From NCBI GenBank assembly GCA_001464235.1, contig LNFH01000323.1, positions 1-39,894 of the forward strand: a stretch of 39,894 bases of DNA. Reading direction: 5' to 3'. Of the stretch, positions 1 to 7,414 are shown piece by piece. The number at the start of each line of letters is the position of its first letter. The stretch's first letter is position 1. Both the position numbers and the translations under genes were made by a program. Source of the DNA: Rhizobiales bacterium Ga0077556. GTDB taxonomy: Bacteria; Pseudomonadota; Alphaproteobacteria; Rhizobiales; Phreatobacteraceae. The notes beneath the pieces were generated by a model. It searched no databases. It was not told where the DNA came from and worked only from the letters and a program-made list of their open reading frames with translations.

Positions 1-377
1 TCGCCTCGGTGTCCAGCGATCCCGTCATCATCCTGATGATGATCAACGTCTTCCTGCTCATCATCGGCATCTTCATGGAGCCGCTGCCGGCGCTCTTTAT
101 CCTGATCCCGGTCCTGGTGCCGGTGGTGCAGGCGGTCGGCATCGACCTCGTCCATTTCGGCCTGGTCATGGTGTTCAATCTCTGCATCGGGCTGATCACG
201 CCACCAGTCGGCATCCTCCTCTACATCTGCGCCAACTTCGCCGGCGTGAAGCTGGAGGAGGAGAGCCGCGAACTCGGCCCCTTCCTCGCCGCGAGCCTCG
301 TCGTCCTCGCCATCATCTCCTTCTTCCCATCGACGGTCCTTTGGCTGCCGCGGGTGCTCGTCGGCTACACGGGGTGA
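1..377 (+). CDS. TRAP transporter large permease (DctM-like), C-terminal end only
   Basis: This is the last ~124 residues of the large membrane subunit of a TRAP transporter, a sodium- or proton-driven importer of organic acids that works with a periplasmic binding protein. The visible part has three hydrophobic stretches and the DctM C-terminal pattern: a LIIGIFMEPLPALFILIPVL helix, a loop with FGLVMVFNLCIGLITPPVG, and a last helix ending in WLPRVLVGY. The GxxTPPVG segment is typical of the family. The reading frame is open from base 3, so the start lies outside the window. It ends 4 bases before the dehydrogenase at 382, which suggests that the two are co-transcribed and that the dehydrogenase acts on the imported substrate (inference). 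The substrate cannot be told. Confidence 0.9.
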   Translation, partial: ASVSSDPVIILMMINVFLLIIGIFMEPLPALFILIPVLVPVVQAVGIDLVHFGLVMVFNLCIGLITPPVGILLYICANFAGVKLEEESRELGPFLAASLVVLAIISFFPSTVLWLPRVLVGYTG

Positions 378-381
378 CACC

Positions 382-1179
382 ATGAGCAATGCGCGACTCG
401 CAGACCGCGTCGCCCTCGTCTTCGGCGCCGGATCCGTCGGCCCCGGCTGGGGCAACGGCAAGGCCTCGGCGGTCGCCTATGCCCGCGCCGGCGCGAAGGT
501 CGTCTGCGTCGACATCAACCGCTCGGCGGCGGAGGAGACGGTCGGCATCATCCGCGGCGAGGGCGGCACGGCGGAGGCGCTCGCCTGCGACGTGACCAAG
601 CTCCTGGAGGTGGAGGACGTGGTGGCCCGCACCGGCGCGCTCTTCGGCCCCGTCGACATCCTCCACAACAATGTCGGCCACGCGAAGATGGGCGGCCCGC
701 CGGACCTTTCCGAGGAGGAGTGGCGTCGCGAGATGGACCTCAACGTCACCGGCATGTTCCTCGCCTGCAAGGTGGTGATCCCGACCATGCAGGCACGCGG
801 CCGGGGCGTCATCACCAACATCTCGTCCTCGGCCGGCATTCGCTATGTCGGATATCCCTACACGAGCTACTACGCGGCCAAGGGCGCGGTGAACCAGTTC
901 ACGGTGGGCGTGGCGCTGCAATATGCCCGCGACGGTATCCGCTGCAACGCCATCCTGCCGGGCCTGATGGACACACCGCTGATCTACCAGCAGATTTCGG
1001 TCCAGTACGCATCGCCCGACGAGATGGTGAAGGCCCGCCACGAGGCGACGCCGATGGGTCGCATGGGCACCGGCTGGGACGTCGCCAACGCCGCCGTCTT
1101 CCTCGCCAGCGACGAGGCCAGCTACATCAACGCGGTCTGCCTGCCGGTGGACGGCGGCTTTACCGCCCGCTGCGCCTGA
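382..1179 (+). CDS. SDR family NAD(P)-dependent oxidoreductase
   Basis: Classical short-chain dehydrogenase of 265 residues, close to the usual ~250. Visible features are an N-terminal nucleotide-binding loop (GAGSVGPGWGNG, longer than the plain TGxxxGIG), the acidic VCVDIN at the end of the second strand (suggesting NAD rather than NADP), an NNVG motif in place of NNAG, a catalytic Ser in NISSSAG and YYAAK for the Tyr/Lys pair. The C-terminal VCLPVDGGF is the usual family ending. It follows the TRAP permease by 4 bases, so it probably belongs to that uptake/catabolic operon. The substrate is unknown. A role in reducing beta-ketoacyl groups for the nearby lipid genes is possible but has no direct support. 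Confidence 0.85.
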   Translation: MSNARLADRVALVFGAGSVGPGWGNGKASAVAYARAGAKVVCVDINRSAAEETVGIIRGEGGTAEALACDVTKLLEVEDVVARTGALFGPVDILHNNVGHAKMGGPPDLSEEEWRREMDLNVTGMFLACKVVIPTMQARGRGVITNISSSAGIRYVGYPYTSYYAAKGAVNQFTVGVALQYARDGIRCNAILPGLMDTPLIYQQISVQYASPDEMVKARHEATPMGRMGTGWDVANAAVFLASDEASYINAVCLPVDGGFTARCA

Positions 1180-1257
1180 GCCTTCGCCGCCGGCGAGGGG
1201 GTGCGCACGCCGCCTGGGCGGGGTAAGGAGCCCTCAGCGTCCGCGAGGAGAGCCGCC

Positions 1258-2076
1258 ATGGCAGGGTCGAAAGTCGTTCTGGTCACCGGAGCCTCCTCCG
1301 GCATCGGCCGCGCCACGGCCGAGCACCTCGCCGCCCGCGGCCACCGGGTCGTCGGCACCAGCCGCCGCGAGAGCCCCGGCGCCGCGCCCTGGACCTGGGC
1401 GGTGCTCGACGTCACGGACGATGCCTCCGTCGCCGCCTGTGTCGCCGGCGTTCTCGCCTCCCACGGTCGCATCGACGCGGTGGTGAACAATGCCGGCCTC
1501 GTCATGTCAGGCGCGATCGAGGACACCTCGCTCGACGAGGCGCGTCTCAGCTTCGAGACCAATCTCTTCGGTGCCATGCGCCTCGCGCGCGCCGTCCTTC
1601 CGGGCATGCGTGCCCAGGGATCGGGCACCATCGTCAACATGGGCTCCCTCGCCGGGCGGGTGGGCATGCCCTTCCAGGGGATCTACTCCGCCAGCAAGTT
1701 CGCGCTCGAAGGCCTGACCGAGGCGCTGGCCCAGGAGGTCGCCGCCTTCGGCGTCACCGTGGCGCTGGTCGCGCCCGGCGACACCGCGACGCCGGTGGTC
1801 GACAACCGCGTGCGGACGGCCGGGTCGCGCGATCCGGCCTCGCCCTATGCCGCGGCCTGCGCCCGCGTCGTCGCCATGTACGAGCGGGACGAGCGGGCCG
1901 GCGCGCCCGCGGCGGGGGTCGCCGCCCTCGTCGCGGCCATCGTCGAGGACCGGAGGCGCGGCCCCCGCCACGTGGTCGGACCCTTCGCGCAGCGTGTCAT
2001 GGTGGCGTCGCGCGGCGTGGTCCCCGGCGGCATTTTCCAGTGGGGGATGTCACGTTATTTTGGTCTCGGGAGATGA
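1258..2076 (+). CDS. SDR family oxidoreductase, candidate ketoreductase
   Basis: Short-chain dehydrogenase of 272 residues starting at ATG 1258, chosen because GAGGAG lies just upstream and the TGASSGIG cofactor loop follows about ten residues in; a longer reading frame from 1201 would add an unlikely Arg/Pro-rich leader. Motifs: VTGASSGIG near residue 10, VVNNAG, catalytic Ser in NMGSLAG, YSASK for Tyr/Lys. The basic TSRR after strand 2 favours NADP(H), so a reductase role is plausible. It sits 79 bases after the previous dehydrogenase and 219 bases before serine palmitoyltransferase, on the same strand. The position makes it one candidate for a 3-ketosphinganine or 3-ketoacyl-ACP reductase, since no other classical KR-type SDR accompanies the ACP/ketoacyl synthase operon. 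This is inference from context only. Confidence 0.85.
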   Translation: MAGSKVVLVTGASSGIGRATAEHLAARGHRVVGTSRRESPGAAPWTWAVLDVTDDASVAACVAGVLASHGRIDAVVNNAGLVMSGAIEDTSLDEARLSFETNLFGAMRLARAVLPGMRAQGSGTIVNMGSLAGRVGMPFQGIYSASKFALEGLTEALAQEVAAFGVTVALVAPGDTATPVVDNRVRTAGSRDPASPYAAACARVVAMYERDERAGAPAAGVAALVAAIVEDRRRGPRHVVGPFAQRVMVASRGVVPGGIFQWGMSRYFGLGR

Positions 2077-2214
2077 TCTGTCGGGATGCGTGATCGGCGG
2101 CGCCGCAGCGCGGCACGGGGCGTCCGCCTAAAATTCTGAAGCGACAGGCGAATTCATTGTTTCTGATCGTTGCTCCCGGGCGGCTGAAAGGCGGGTCCCT
2201 TCTTGGCCCGAGGC

Positions 2215-2243
2215 TTGCTCGCGACCGCCAAGCCCACTATAGC
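2215..2243 (+). promoter_or_regulatory. Candidate sigma-70 type promoter of the serine palmitoyltransferase gene
   Basis: TTGCTC at 2215-2220 and TATAGC at 2238-2243 are separated by exactly 17 bases, inside the 219-base gap upstream of the coding start at 2296. This predicts a transcript start near 2250 and a ~45-base leader. The surrounding sequence is less GC-rich than the genes. It is seen by eye only; no transcript data. Confidence 0.45.
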
Positions 2244-2295
2244 GACTGAACCGCCTCTTTGACGGTTCGGTGACCCTTGAAAGCAAAGCTGTTCC

Positions 2296-3549
2296 ATGTC
2301 CGATAGTACGGTGCATCCCGAAGGCGGATCGCAAACGGTGGCCGCGACCGCCCAACTCACCGGGATCCTGCGCCGCGTCGCATCGCTCGGCGATATTCTC
2401 GAACGGTCCGTCGGCGATGCCACCCACCCCCTGAAGATCCAGATCGACCGTTTCGACAGCCCGGTCCGTGCCGTGATCGAGGGCAGGCCCACTACGCTGT
2501 TCGGCACCAACAGCTATCTCGGCCTCAATTTCGACCCGCGCTGCATCGCCGCCGCCGAGACCGCCCTGAGGACCTGGGGCACCGGCTCCACCGCCTCGCG
2601 CGTCGCCAGCGGCAACCAGGCCGGCCACGCCGAGCTCGAGCGCACCATCGCCGCCTATTACGGCCGGCCGGACGCCATCGTCTTCTCGACCGGCTTCATG
2701 GCCAATCTCGGCTCCATCGGCGGCCTCGCCGCCGAGGGCGACCTCATCCTCTACGATGCCTTCTGCCACGCCAGCATCATCGATGCCTGCCGGGCCAGCG
2801 GCGCCACCTTCAAGTCCTTCCGCCACAACGACCCGGCCGATCTCGACCGCATGCTGACGGAAGCCACCGTGCCGCCCTCGCGCACCCTCGTCGTTCTCGA
2901 GGGCCTCTATTCGGTCTGGGGCGACCTCGGCGCGGTCAAGGACCTCGCCACCGTCGCCAAGAAGCACGGCGCGCTGGTGCTGGTGGACGAGGCGCACGGC
3001 CTCGGCCTCTACGGCGCCACCGGCCGCGGCGTCACCGAGGCCCAGGGCGCCGAGCATCTGGTCGATGCCGTCGTCGGCACCTTCTCCAAGTCGGTCGGCG
3101 TCATCGGCGGCTATTGCGTCACCAGCCACCCGGCCCTGAAGGCGCTGCGCTTCCTCGCCCGGTCCTACCTCTACACGGCCTCGCTGCCGCCGGCGGTCGT
3201 CGCCTCGGCCCGCACGGCCATCGGCATCATCGCCGGCGAGCCGGAGCGGCGCGCCGACCTCTGGCGCAAGGCCGAGCGCTTCTGCGCCGGCGTGGAGGCC
3301 CTCGGCTATTCCATGTGCGCGGCCCCCGGTCCCGTCGGCGCCATCAAGATGCGCGGCCTCGTCCAGGGTCTCGGCTTCTGGCGCGAGCTGCTCGAGCGCG
3401 GCATCTACGTCAACATCCTCGTGCCGCCGGCGACCCCGAGCGGCGAGGTTCTGCTGCGCTACTCGGTCTCGGCCGCCCACACCGACGCCGACATCGACCA
3501 GTTCCTCGCCATTCTGGGCGACCTGTCGCAGATGGCGCAGACCGCCTGA
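2296..3549 (+). CDS. spt: Serine palmitoyltransferase (bacterial, soluble, homodimeric type)
   Basis: Pyridoxal-phosphate enzyme that condenses L-serine with an acyl thioester to give 3-ketosphinganine, the first committed step of sphingolipid synthesis, in the cytoplasm. The 417 residues match the alpha-oxoamine synthase family. GTFSKSVG places the Schiff-base lysine at residue 265 and DEAHG places Asp231/His234, the same numbers as in Sphingomonas SPT; the FSKSVG..GGYC context is SPT-like rather than AONS- or KBL-like (those usually read FGKALG). His158 in DAFCHAS is the expected ring-stacking histidine. No membrane segment is seen. It ends 7 bases from the convergent dehydratase gene. An operon for a carrier protein and ketoacyl synthase faces it, which fits known alphaproteobacterial SPTs that lie next to an unusual acyl carrier protein. 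Confidence 0.93.
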   Translation: MSDSTVHPEGGSQTVAATAQLTGILRRVASLGDILERSVGDATHPLKIQIDRFDSPVRAVIEGRPTTLFGTNSYLGLNFDPRCIAAAETALRTWGTGSTASRVASGNQAGHAELERTIAAYYGRPDAIVFSTGFMANLGSIGGLAAEGDLILYDAFCHASIIDACRASGATFKSFRHNDPADLDRMLTEATVPPSRTLVVLEGLYSVWGDLGAVKDLATVAKKHGALVLVDEAHGLGLYGATGRGVTEAQGAEHLVDAVVGTFSKSVGVIGGYCVTSHPALKALRFLARSYLYTASLPPAVVASARTAIGIIAGEPERRADLWRKAERFCAGVEALGYSMCAAPGPVGAIKMRGLVQGLGFWRELLERGIYVNILVPPATPSGEVLLRYSVSAAHTDADIDQFLAILGDLSQMAQTA

Positions 3550-3556
3550 TCCCGGC

Positions 3557-3970
3557 TCACAGCAGGACGACGGCTTCCGCCAGCGCCGCCGCCTTGCCGT
3601 CGGGACCCTTGATGAAGATGCGCAGGGTCGCGCGGGCGCGCCCCTCCGCATGGTCCGCCCGCACCACCCGCGCCGATACCGTCACCGCCGTGCCCACCGC
3701 CACCGGCATGGCGAAGCGGCTGGAGAGCTTGGCGCAGGTGCCCTGCGGCAGCCATTCGGCGAGCGCCGTGTCCGCCAGCCCCATCAGGAGCATGCCCTGC
3801 ACGATGGCGCCGGGCAGGCCGACCTCCCGGGCCGCCGCCTCGTCCACATGGATCGGATTGTCGTCGCCGGAGGCCGCCGCGTAGCGCCGCACCATGGCCA
3901 TGTCGACGGCCGGAAAGTGCCGGTCGGGCAGCACGGTGCCGAAGGGCAGGGGATGGTCCGCGGCGGTCAC
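3557..3970 (-). CDS. MaoC-like hotdog (R)-hydroxyacyl dehydratase, catalytic half
   Basis: 137-residue single-hotdog protein. The hydratase-2 motif is clear: Asp and His in GDDNPIHVDEAAAR, followed by GLPGAIVQGM. Such enzymes remove water from 3-hydroxyacyl thioesters. I chose GTG 3970, whose last two bases form the upstream gene's stop in a GTGA overlap, because the domain needs the FGTVLPDRHF lead-in; the next Met codon would cut into the fold. It is the last gene of the operon ACP - ketoacyl synthase - half-dehydratase - this gene. With the preceding protein it resembles the split HadA/HadB arrangement of mycobacteria, where one subunit carries the catalytic residues. Predicted role: the dehydratase step in a dedicated acyl-ACP elongation cycle for sphingolipid chains (inference). 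Confidence 0.8.
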   Translation of the reverse strand: MTAADHPLPFGTVLPDRHFPAVDMAMVRRYAAASGDDNPIHVDEAAAREVGLPGAIVQGMLLMGLADTALAEWLPQGTCAKLSSRFAMPVAVGTAVTVSARVVRADHAEGRARATLRIFIKGPDGKAAALAEAVVLL

Positions 3971-4338
3971 GGCACCAGCCTCAGGACGGCGTGGAGGCGC
4001 GCCACGGGCACGTCCGCATCGCTGACCGTGGCGTCGAGGGAGAGATGGATCTCGTCCGTGCGCCGTACCTCGAACGCCAGCGACAGCGGCCGGTCGAGGG
4101 GAAGGTCGGCCGTCGCCTCCACCGTCTGCAGCTCGTGGACGGGAAGAGAGCCCGGCCGGTCGGCGGCGAGCTCGCGCACGCAATCGACCACCTCGGGCCG
4201 GGTCAGCCAGCGGATCGGATAGGTGGTCGGCGTGCGTCCGCTGGCGGCGAGCCCGAGGCTGTCCGCGAAGGCCGCGACGTCGGCGGCCGTGGCGACCACG
4301 GTGAGGGTGGCCTGGCGGGTCGCGCCGACGAGGCTCAC
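3967..4338 (-). CDS. Probable non-catalytic MaoC/hotdog partner subunit
   Basis: A 123-residue protein that I recognise only loosely. The middle (YPIRWLTRPEV...LPVHELQTVEATADLPLDRPL) looks like the N-terminal half of double-hotdog dehydratases, which lacks the Asp/His pair. It starts at GTG 4338 overlapping the ketoacyl synthase stop, and its own stop overlaps the start of the MaoC-like gene at 3970, so the three are translationally coupled. The likeliest role is a structural partner of the catalytic half, as HadA is for HadB, holding the acyl chain (inference). It could instead be a small thioesterase-like or unrelated hotdog protein. A predicted complex of the two products would test this. 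Confidence 0.6.
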   Translation of the reverse strand: MSLVGATRQATLTVVATAADVAAFADSLGLAASGRTPTTYPIRWLTRPEVVDCVRELAADRPGSLPVHELQTVEATADLPLDRPLSLAFEVRRTDEIHLSLDATVSDADVPVARLHAVLRLVP

Positions 4339-5529
4339 GCCGCCCGGCCGATGGCCAGCGAGGCGTTGATGCCGCCGAAGGCGAAGGAATTGGTCAGCGC
4401 CACGTCGAAGGCGTGCTTGCGTCCGACATTGGCGACGCAGTCGATCGGGCAGGCCGGGTCCGCCTCCAGGAAGTTGATGGTGGGGGGCACGAAACCCTCC
4501 TCCAGCGCCCGGATGGTGACCACCGCCTCGATGGCGCCGGCGGCGCCCAGCGTGTGCCCGTGGATCGGCTTGGTGGAGCTGACCGGCAGGGTGCCGAGCC
4601 GCTCGCCGAAGACGCGGCCGAGGGCCTCGCTCTCGGTGGAATCGTTGAGGATCGTCGCCGTGCCGTGGGCATTGACGTAGCCGACCGCCTCCGGCGCGAG
4701 ACCGGCATCGGCCAGCGCCAGCGCCATGGCCTCGGCCGCGCCGCCGACGTCCGGCTTCAGCATGTCCTTGGCGTCGCTGGTGGTGCCGTAGCCGAGGATG
4801 CGGCCGCGGATGCGGGCGCCGCGCGCCGCGGCGACCTCCTCGGCCTCCCTCGCCGAGCAGAAGGCCGTTGCGCCCGCGCGAGAAGGGCCGGCAGAGCTGC
4901 GGCGACAGCACGCGCAGCATCTCCCAGGCCTTCATGCCGCCCGGCGTGATGATGGCCTCGGCGCCGACGACGATGGCCCGGTCCGTCAGGCCCGCGCGGA
5001 CCATGTGGAAGGCGATGCCGAGCGCCTGGGCGGAGGAGGCGCAGGCGCTGGACACCACGAAGGTGGTGCCCGTGCAGCCGTAGACGAGGCCGACATTGGA
5101 GGCAGAGGCGCTGATCATCGCCCGCGGCACGGTCAGCGGGTCGGGCCGCTTCTGCGTCAGCGCCATGTTGCGCGAGGCAGCCTCGATGGTGCCGAGGCTG
5201 GCGATGCCCGTGCCGACGATCACCGAGGTGCGGGGGCCGAGCGGCAGGGCCTCGGCGAGGCCGGCATCCTTCACCGCCTCTTCGGCCGCGATCAGCGCCA
5301 TCAGCGTGACCTGGTCGAAGAACGAGGTCTTCAGATGCGGGAAGAAGCGCTCGAGGTCGAAGTCCTGGACCTGGGCGGCGATGCGCAGGTTGTTGCCGAA
5401 CTCGTAGTCCAGCACTATCTGCTTGACGCCCGACACGCCCGCCGCCGCCGCGCTCCAGAGGGCCTCGACCCCCTGGCCGGCAGTGGTGAGCGCACCGAGA
5501 CCGGTGACGACGACGGAGCGGGACGTCAC
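4335..5529 (-). pseudogene. Beta-ketoacyl-ACP synthase II (FabF-like), frameshifted with an apparent short deletion
   Basis: Condensing enzyme that elongates acyl-ACP with malonyl-ACP. The first ~230 residues read from GTG 5529 and carry the nucleophile Cys163 in VVSSACASS. The rest, from about 4850 to 4335, is in another frame and carries both histidines (GYVNAHGTAT and TKPIHGHTLGAAGA). The break falls at the GLLLGEG motif near 4850-4880. Aligned to FabF, the stretch AGxLVL is missing between GEG and EAEEVAAARG, so about 20 bases appear lost (20 mod 3 = 2, matching the frame change). All other family motifs are intact, so loss is recent or an assembly artefact. It starts 2 bases after the ACP stop and overlaps the next gene, consistent with one operon. 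Confidence 0.85.
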
Positions 5530-5531
5530 GA

Positions 5532-5810
5532 TCAGGCCTGCTGCGCTTTCTGGATATGCTCCTTGAGCACGGCGATGAGGCCGCCGACGTCCTTCACCTG
5601 TGCCAGGCTTTCGTCCATCGGCACGTAGACCTGAAACTTCTCCTCGATGGCGGCGAGGATCATCATGTAGTCGACGCTGGCGATGTTCAGCGATTCGAGC
5701 GTCGTGTCCGGCCCAACGCCGTTCAGATCGACCATGCCTTCCTTCGCGATGACCTCGACGAGGTCGCGCGTCAGCTGGTCGTCCCCGAAAGCGGATGCGG
5801 TATCGGTCAT
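5532..5810 (-). CDS. Acyl carrier protein, unusual phosphopantetheine site
   Basis: 92-residue acidic helical protein of the ACP family. The canonical DSL site reads A-S-V here (NIASVDY; Ser45 is the expected phosphopantetheine attachment site, with Ala replacing Asp and Val replacing Leu). The flanks still align with AcpP: TTLESLN before and AAIEEKF after. It starts at ATG 5810 and is the first gene of the minus-strand operon ACP - ketoacyl synthase - two hotdog proteins, opposite serine palmitoyltransferase. Alphaproteobacterial serine palmitoyltransferases are known to sit beside atypical ACPs, which suggests that this carrier delivers the acyl chain to SPT or receives it from a dedicated elongation cycle (inference). 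The altered site could make it a poor substrate for general fatty acid enzymes. Confidence 0.88.
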   Translation of the reverse strand: MTDTASAFGDDQLTRDLVEVIAKEGMVDLNGVGPDTTLESLNIASVDYMMILAAIEEKFQVYVPMDESLAQVKDVGGLIAVLKEHIQKAQQA

Positions 5811-6033
5811 TCCGTGGCCTTCTTGTTTCTTCTCGACGTCGTCCGGTTCTGACACCGTCACGCTAGGCGCTGCGCGCGCGCAAGCCAAGGGGTGCTCGGC
5901 TCGTGCGCCCGCGTCCCGTGCGACGCTCAGTGCCTTCCTAACCTCTTATTTCCGTCCTATCTAGCACCCAGTTGCACCGGAGGTGGCCCTTGGGCCCCTT
6001 CGGTCGCGAAACAATGCGTTGACGAGGGTTCCC

Positions 6034-6642
6034 ATGACGTTGTCCCGCCGAGGTCTGATCGCCGCAGCCGGCCTGCTGGTGCCCGCGAGCCCGTCCCTCG
6101 CACAGGATCGCCTGCCGCCGGTGAGCATCCGGCGCTCGGAACTGACGGTGTCGCGCTCGCTCGCCGTCGCCCGTCCCGACCTGCCGGTCCCCTCCGACAG
6201 CGGCATGCTCTTCTATGTCCAGCACGCCATCAACAGGAATGTTCTGGTCTATGCCGCCCGCCAGCGGCCGGACGGCGGCCTCGACCCGCAGGCGCCCGTG
6301 GAGGTCTTCTGGCGCCGTTACGACGACGATAACGGCCGGCGGCGCGAACTCTCCTTCTTCGAGCGCGTCTTCGCCTTCGGCGTCAGCGCCCAGCCGGTGG
6401 CCCCGTCCCGCTATTCGGCCCGCATCGCCGGGTACCGCGAGCGTGACGCCACGATCGACGTCGGCGCCGACGGCAAGCCGCGGGCGCTGATGACCTCCGG
6501 CCAGCGCACCTTCCGCATCGTCTATGCCTATGCCCAGGCCGAGGACCGTCGCTTCATCCCGAAGATCCACCACATCGACATCCACGGCATCGACATCGCC
6601 AGCGGCGAGGCGGTGCGCGAGCGCGTCCGCCTCGACATGTGA
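6034..6642 (+). CDS. DUF4833-like exported protein of unknown function
   Basis: 202 residues from ATG 6034, with GACGAGGG about 8 bases upstream; earlier in-frame codons would spoil the signal peptide. The N-terminus (SRRGLIAAAGLLV ... SLAQ) is a short signal with a twin-Arg look and a cleavage site near residue 24. The body has SGMLFYVQHAINRNVLVYAA, VEVFWRRYDDD, ELSFFERVFAFGV and IHHIDIHGID, which I recognise as the pattern of DUF4833. No catalytic motif is obvious. By my recollection, to be checked, a DUF4833 gene lies among the inositol-lipid genes of Bacteroides, which would make its presence here meaningful. It runs convergently to the GT32 gene with a 4-base gap. Possible roles: lipid binding or an accessory of inositol sphingolipid synthesis (inference). 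Confidence 0.7.
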   Translation: MTLSRRGLIAAAGLLVPASPSLAQDRLPPVSIRRSELTVSRSLAVARPDLPVPSDSGMLFYVQHAINRNVLVYAARQRPDGGLDPQAPVEVFWRRYDDDNGRRRELSFFERVFAFGVSAQPVAPSRYSARIAGYRERDATIDVGADGKPRALMTSGQRTFRIVYAYAQAEDRRFIPKIHHIDIHGIDIASGEAVRERVRLDM

Positions 6643-6646
6643 GGCC

Positions 6647-7414
6647 TCAGCGCCCGCCGGCGCCCCAGCCGAAATCGTGCCAGAGCCCGCGTGGGAACGG
6701 GTTCGGCAGGCGGTTGCGCTCGATCAGGCGGCGCAGGAGGGGCGGGCGCTCCCCCGTCTTCCAGCTGCCGAGGAAATGGTGGCGGCAGAGAATGCGCCGG
6801 CCGAGCAGCGGCAAGTCGGCGTAGAGGTCCGGCGGCACCCAGCCGATCTGGTGCAGCACGTCGACGTCCGCGGGACGGGCGGCGTAGAAGAACCGGGTCA
6901 GCGCCTTCGGTCCGGTCGCATCCTCGATGTCGCGGCGCTCCGTCACCGGCCGTTCCGACAGGCGGCGGACCATCTCCGCGGCGAAGGCGGCGAGGAACGG
7001 ATGGCCGGCCGGCCCCGCGAAGATGCAGTTGGCGATCTGGAACGGCTGGTCGTAGCCGAGCTCGCGCTGGCGGATGCCCGTCACCTGCGCCTCGATGCCG
7101 AAGACCGCCCGGTCCCCCGCCAGCACCGGCCCGAGCGGCGCCATGCACTCCATGTCCATGTCGGCGTAGATGCCGCCCTCGGCGAGCACCACGAGCACGC
7201 GGAACAGGTCGGCCTTCTGCACCGGGAAGCGGATGCCCTCGTAGGTCGCCGCATAGGCCGGGAACCGCTCCGCGACGAAGCGGTCCATGGCCGCGTCGTC
7301 GTAGAAGCGCAGGGTGATCGCCGGATTGTGGCGCACGAAGCTCTGCTGGAAGGCGGCGAGATCGGCGGGCAGCTCGGCCGATTTCCAGGTCTGGTGGAGG
7401 ACGAGGGGGATCAC
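6647..7414 (-). CDS. GT32-type glycosyltransferase (Och1/Sur1-like DXD sugar transferase)
   Basis: 255 residues starting at GTG 7414, overlapping the LptG-like stop as GTGA. The N-terminus IPLVLHQTWKS and the middle KADLFRVLVVLAEGGIYADMDMECM are the hallmarks of the DXD-containing glycosyltransferase sugar-binding family (PF04488); DMD is the metal/nucleotide-sugar site. The family includes yeast Och1 and Sur1/Csh1; the latter mannosylates inositol phosphorylceramide, and many bacterial members build capsules or O-antigens. Placed at the end of an LptF-LptG operon within an inositol-sphingolipid island, the attractive reading is transfer of a hexose to the inositol head group (inference). No signal peptide; probably cytoplasmic or peripheral. 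The acceptor and sugar cannot be told from sequence. Confidence 0.85.
   Translation of the reverse strand: MIPLVLHQTWKSAELPADLAAFQQSFVRHNPAITLRFYDDAAMDRFVAERFPAYAATYEGIRFPVQKADLFRVLVVLAEGGIYADMDMECMAPLGPVLAGDRAVFGIEAQVTGIRQRELGYDQPFQIANCIFAGPAGHPFLAAFAAEMVRRLSERPVTERRDIEDATGPKALTRFFYAARPADVDVLHQIGWVPPDLYADLPLLGRRILCRHHFLGSWKTGERPPLLRRLIERNRLPNPFPRGLWHDFGWGAGGR

Noticed and set aside
2128-3651. Open minus-strand frame opposite serine palmitoyltransferase
   Set aside because: It mirrors the PLP enzyme gene and has no recognisable motif.
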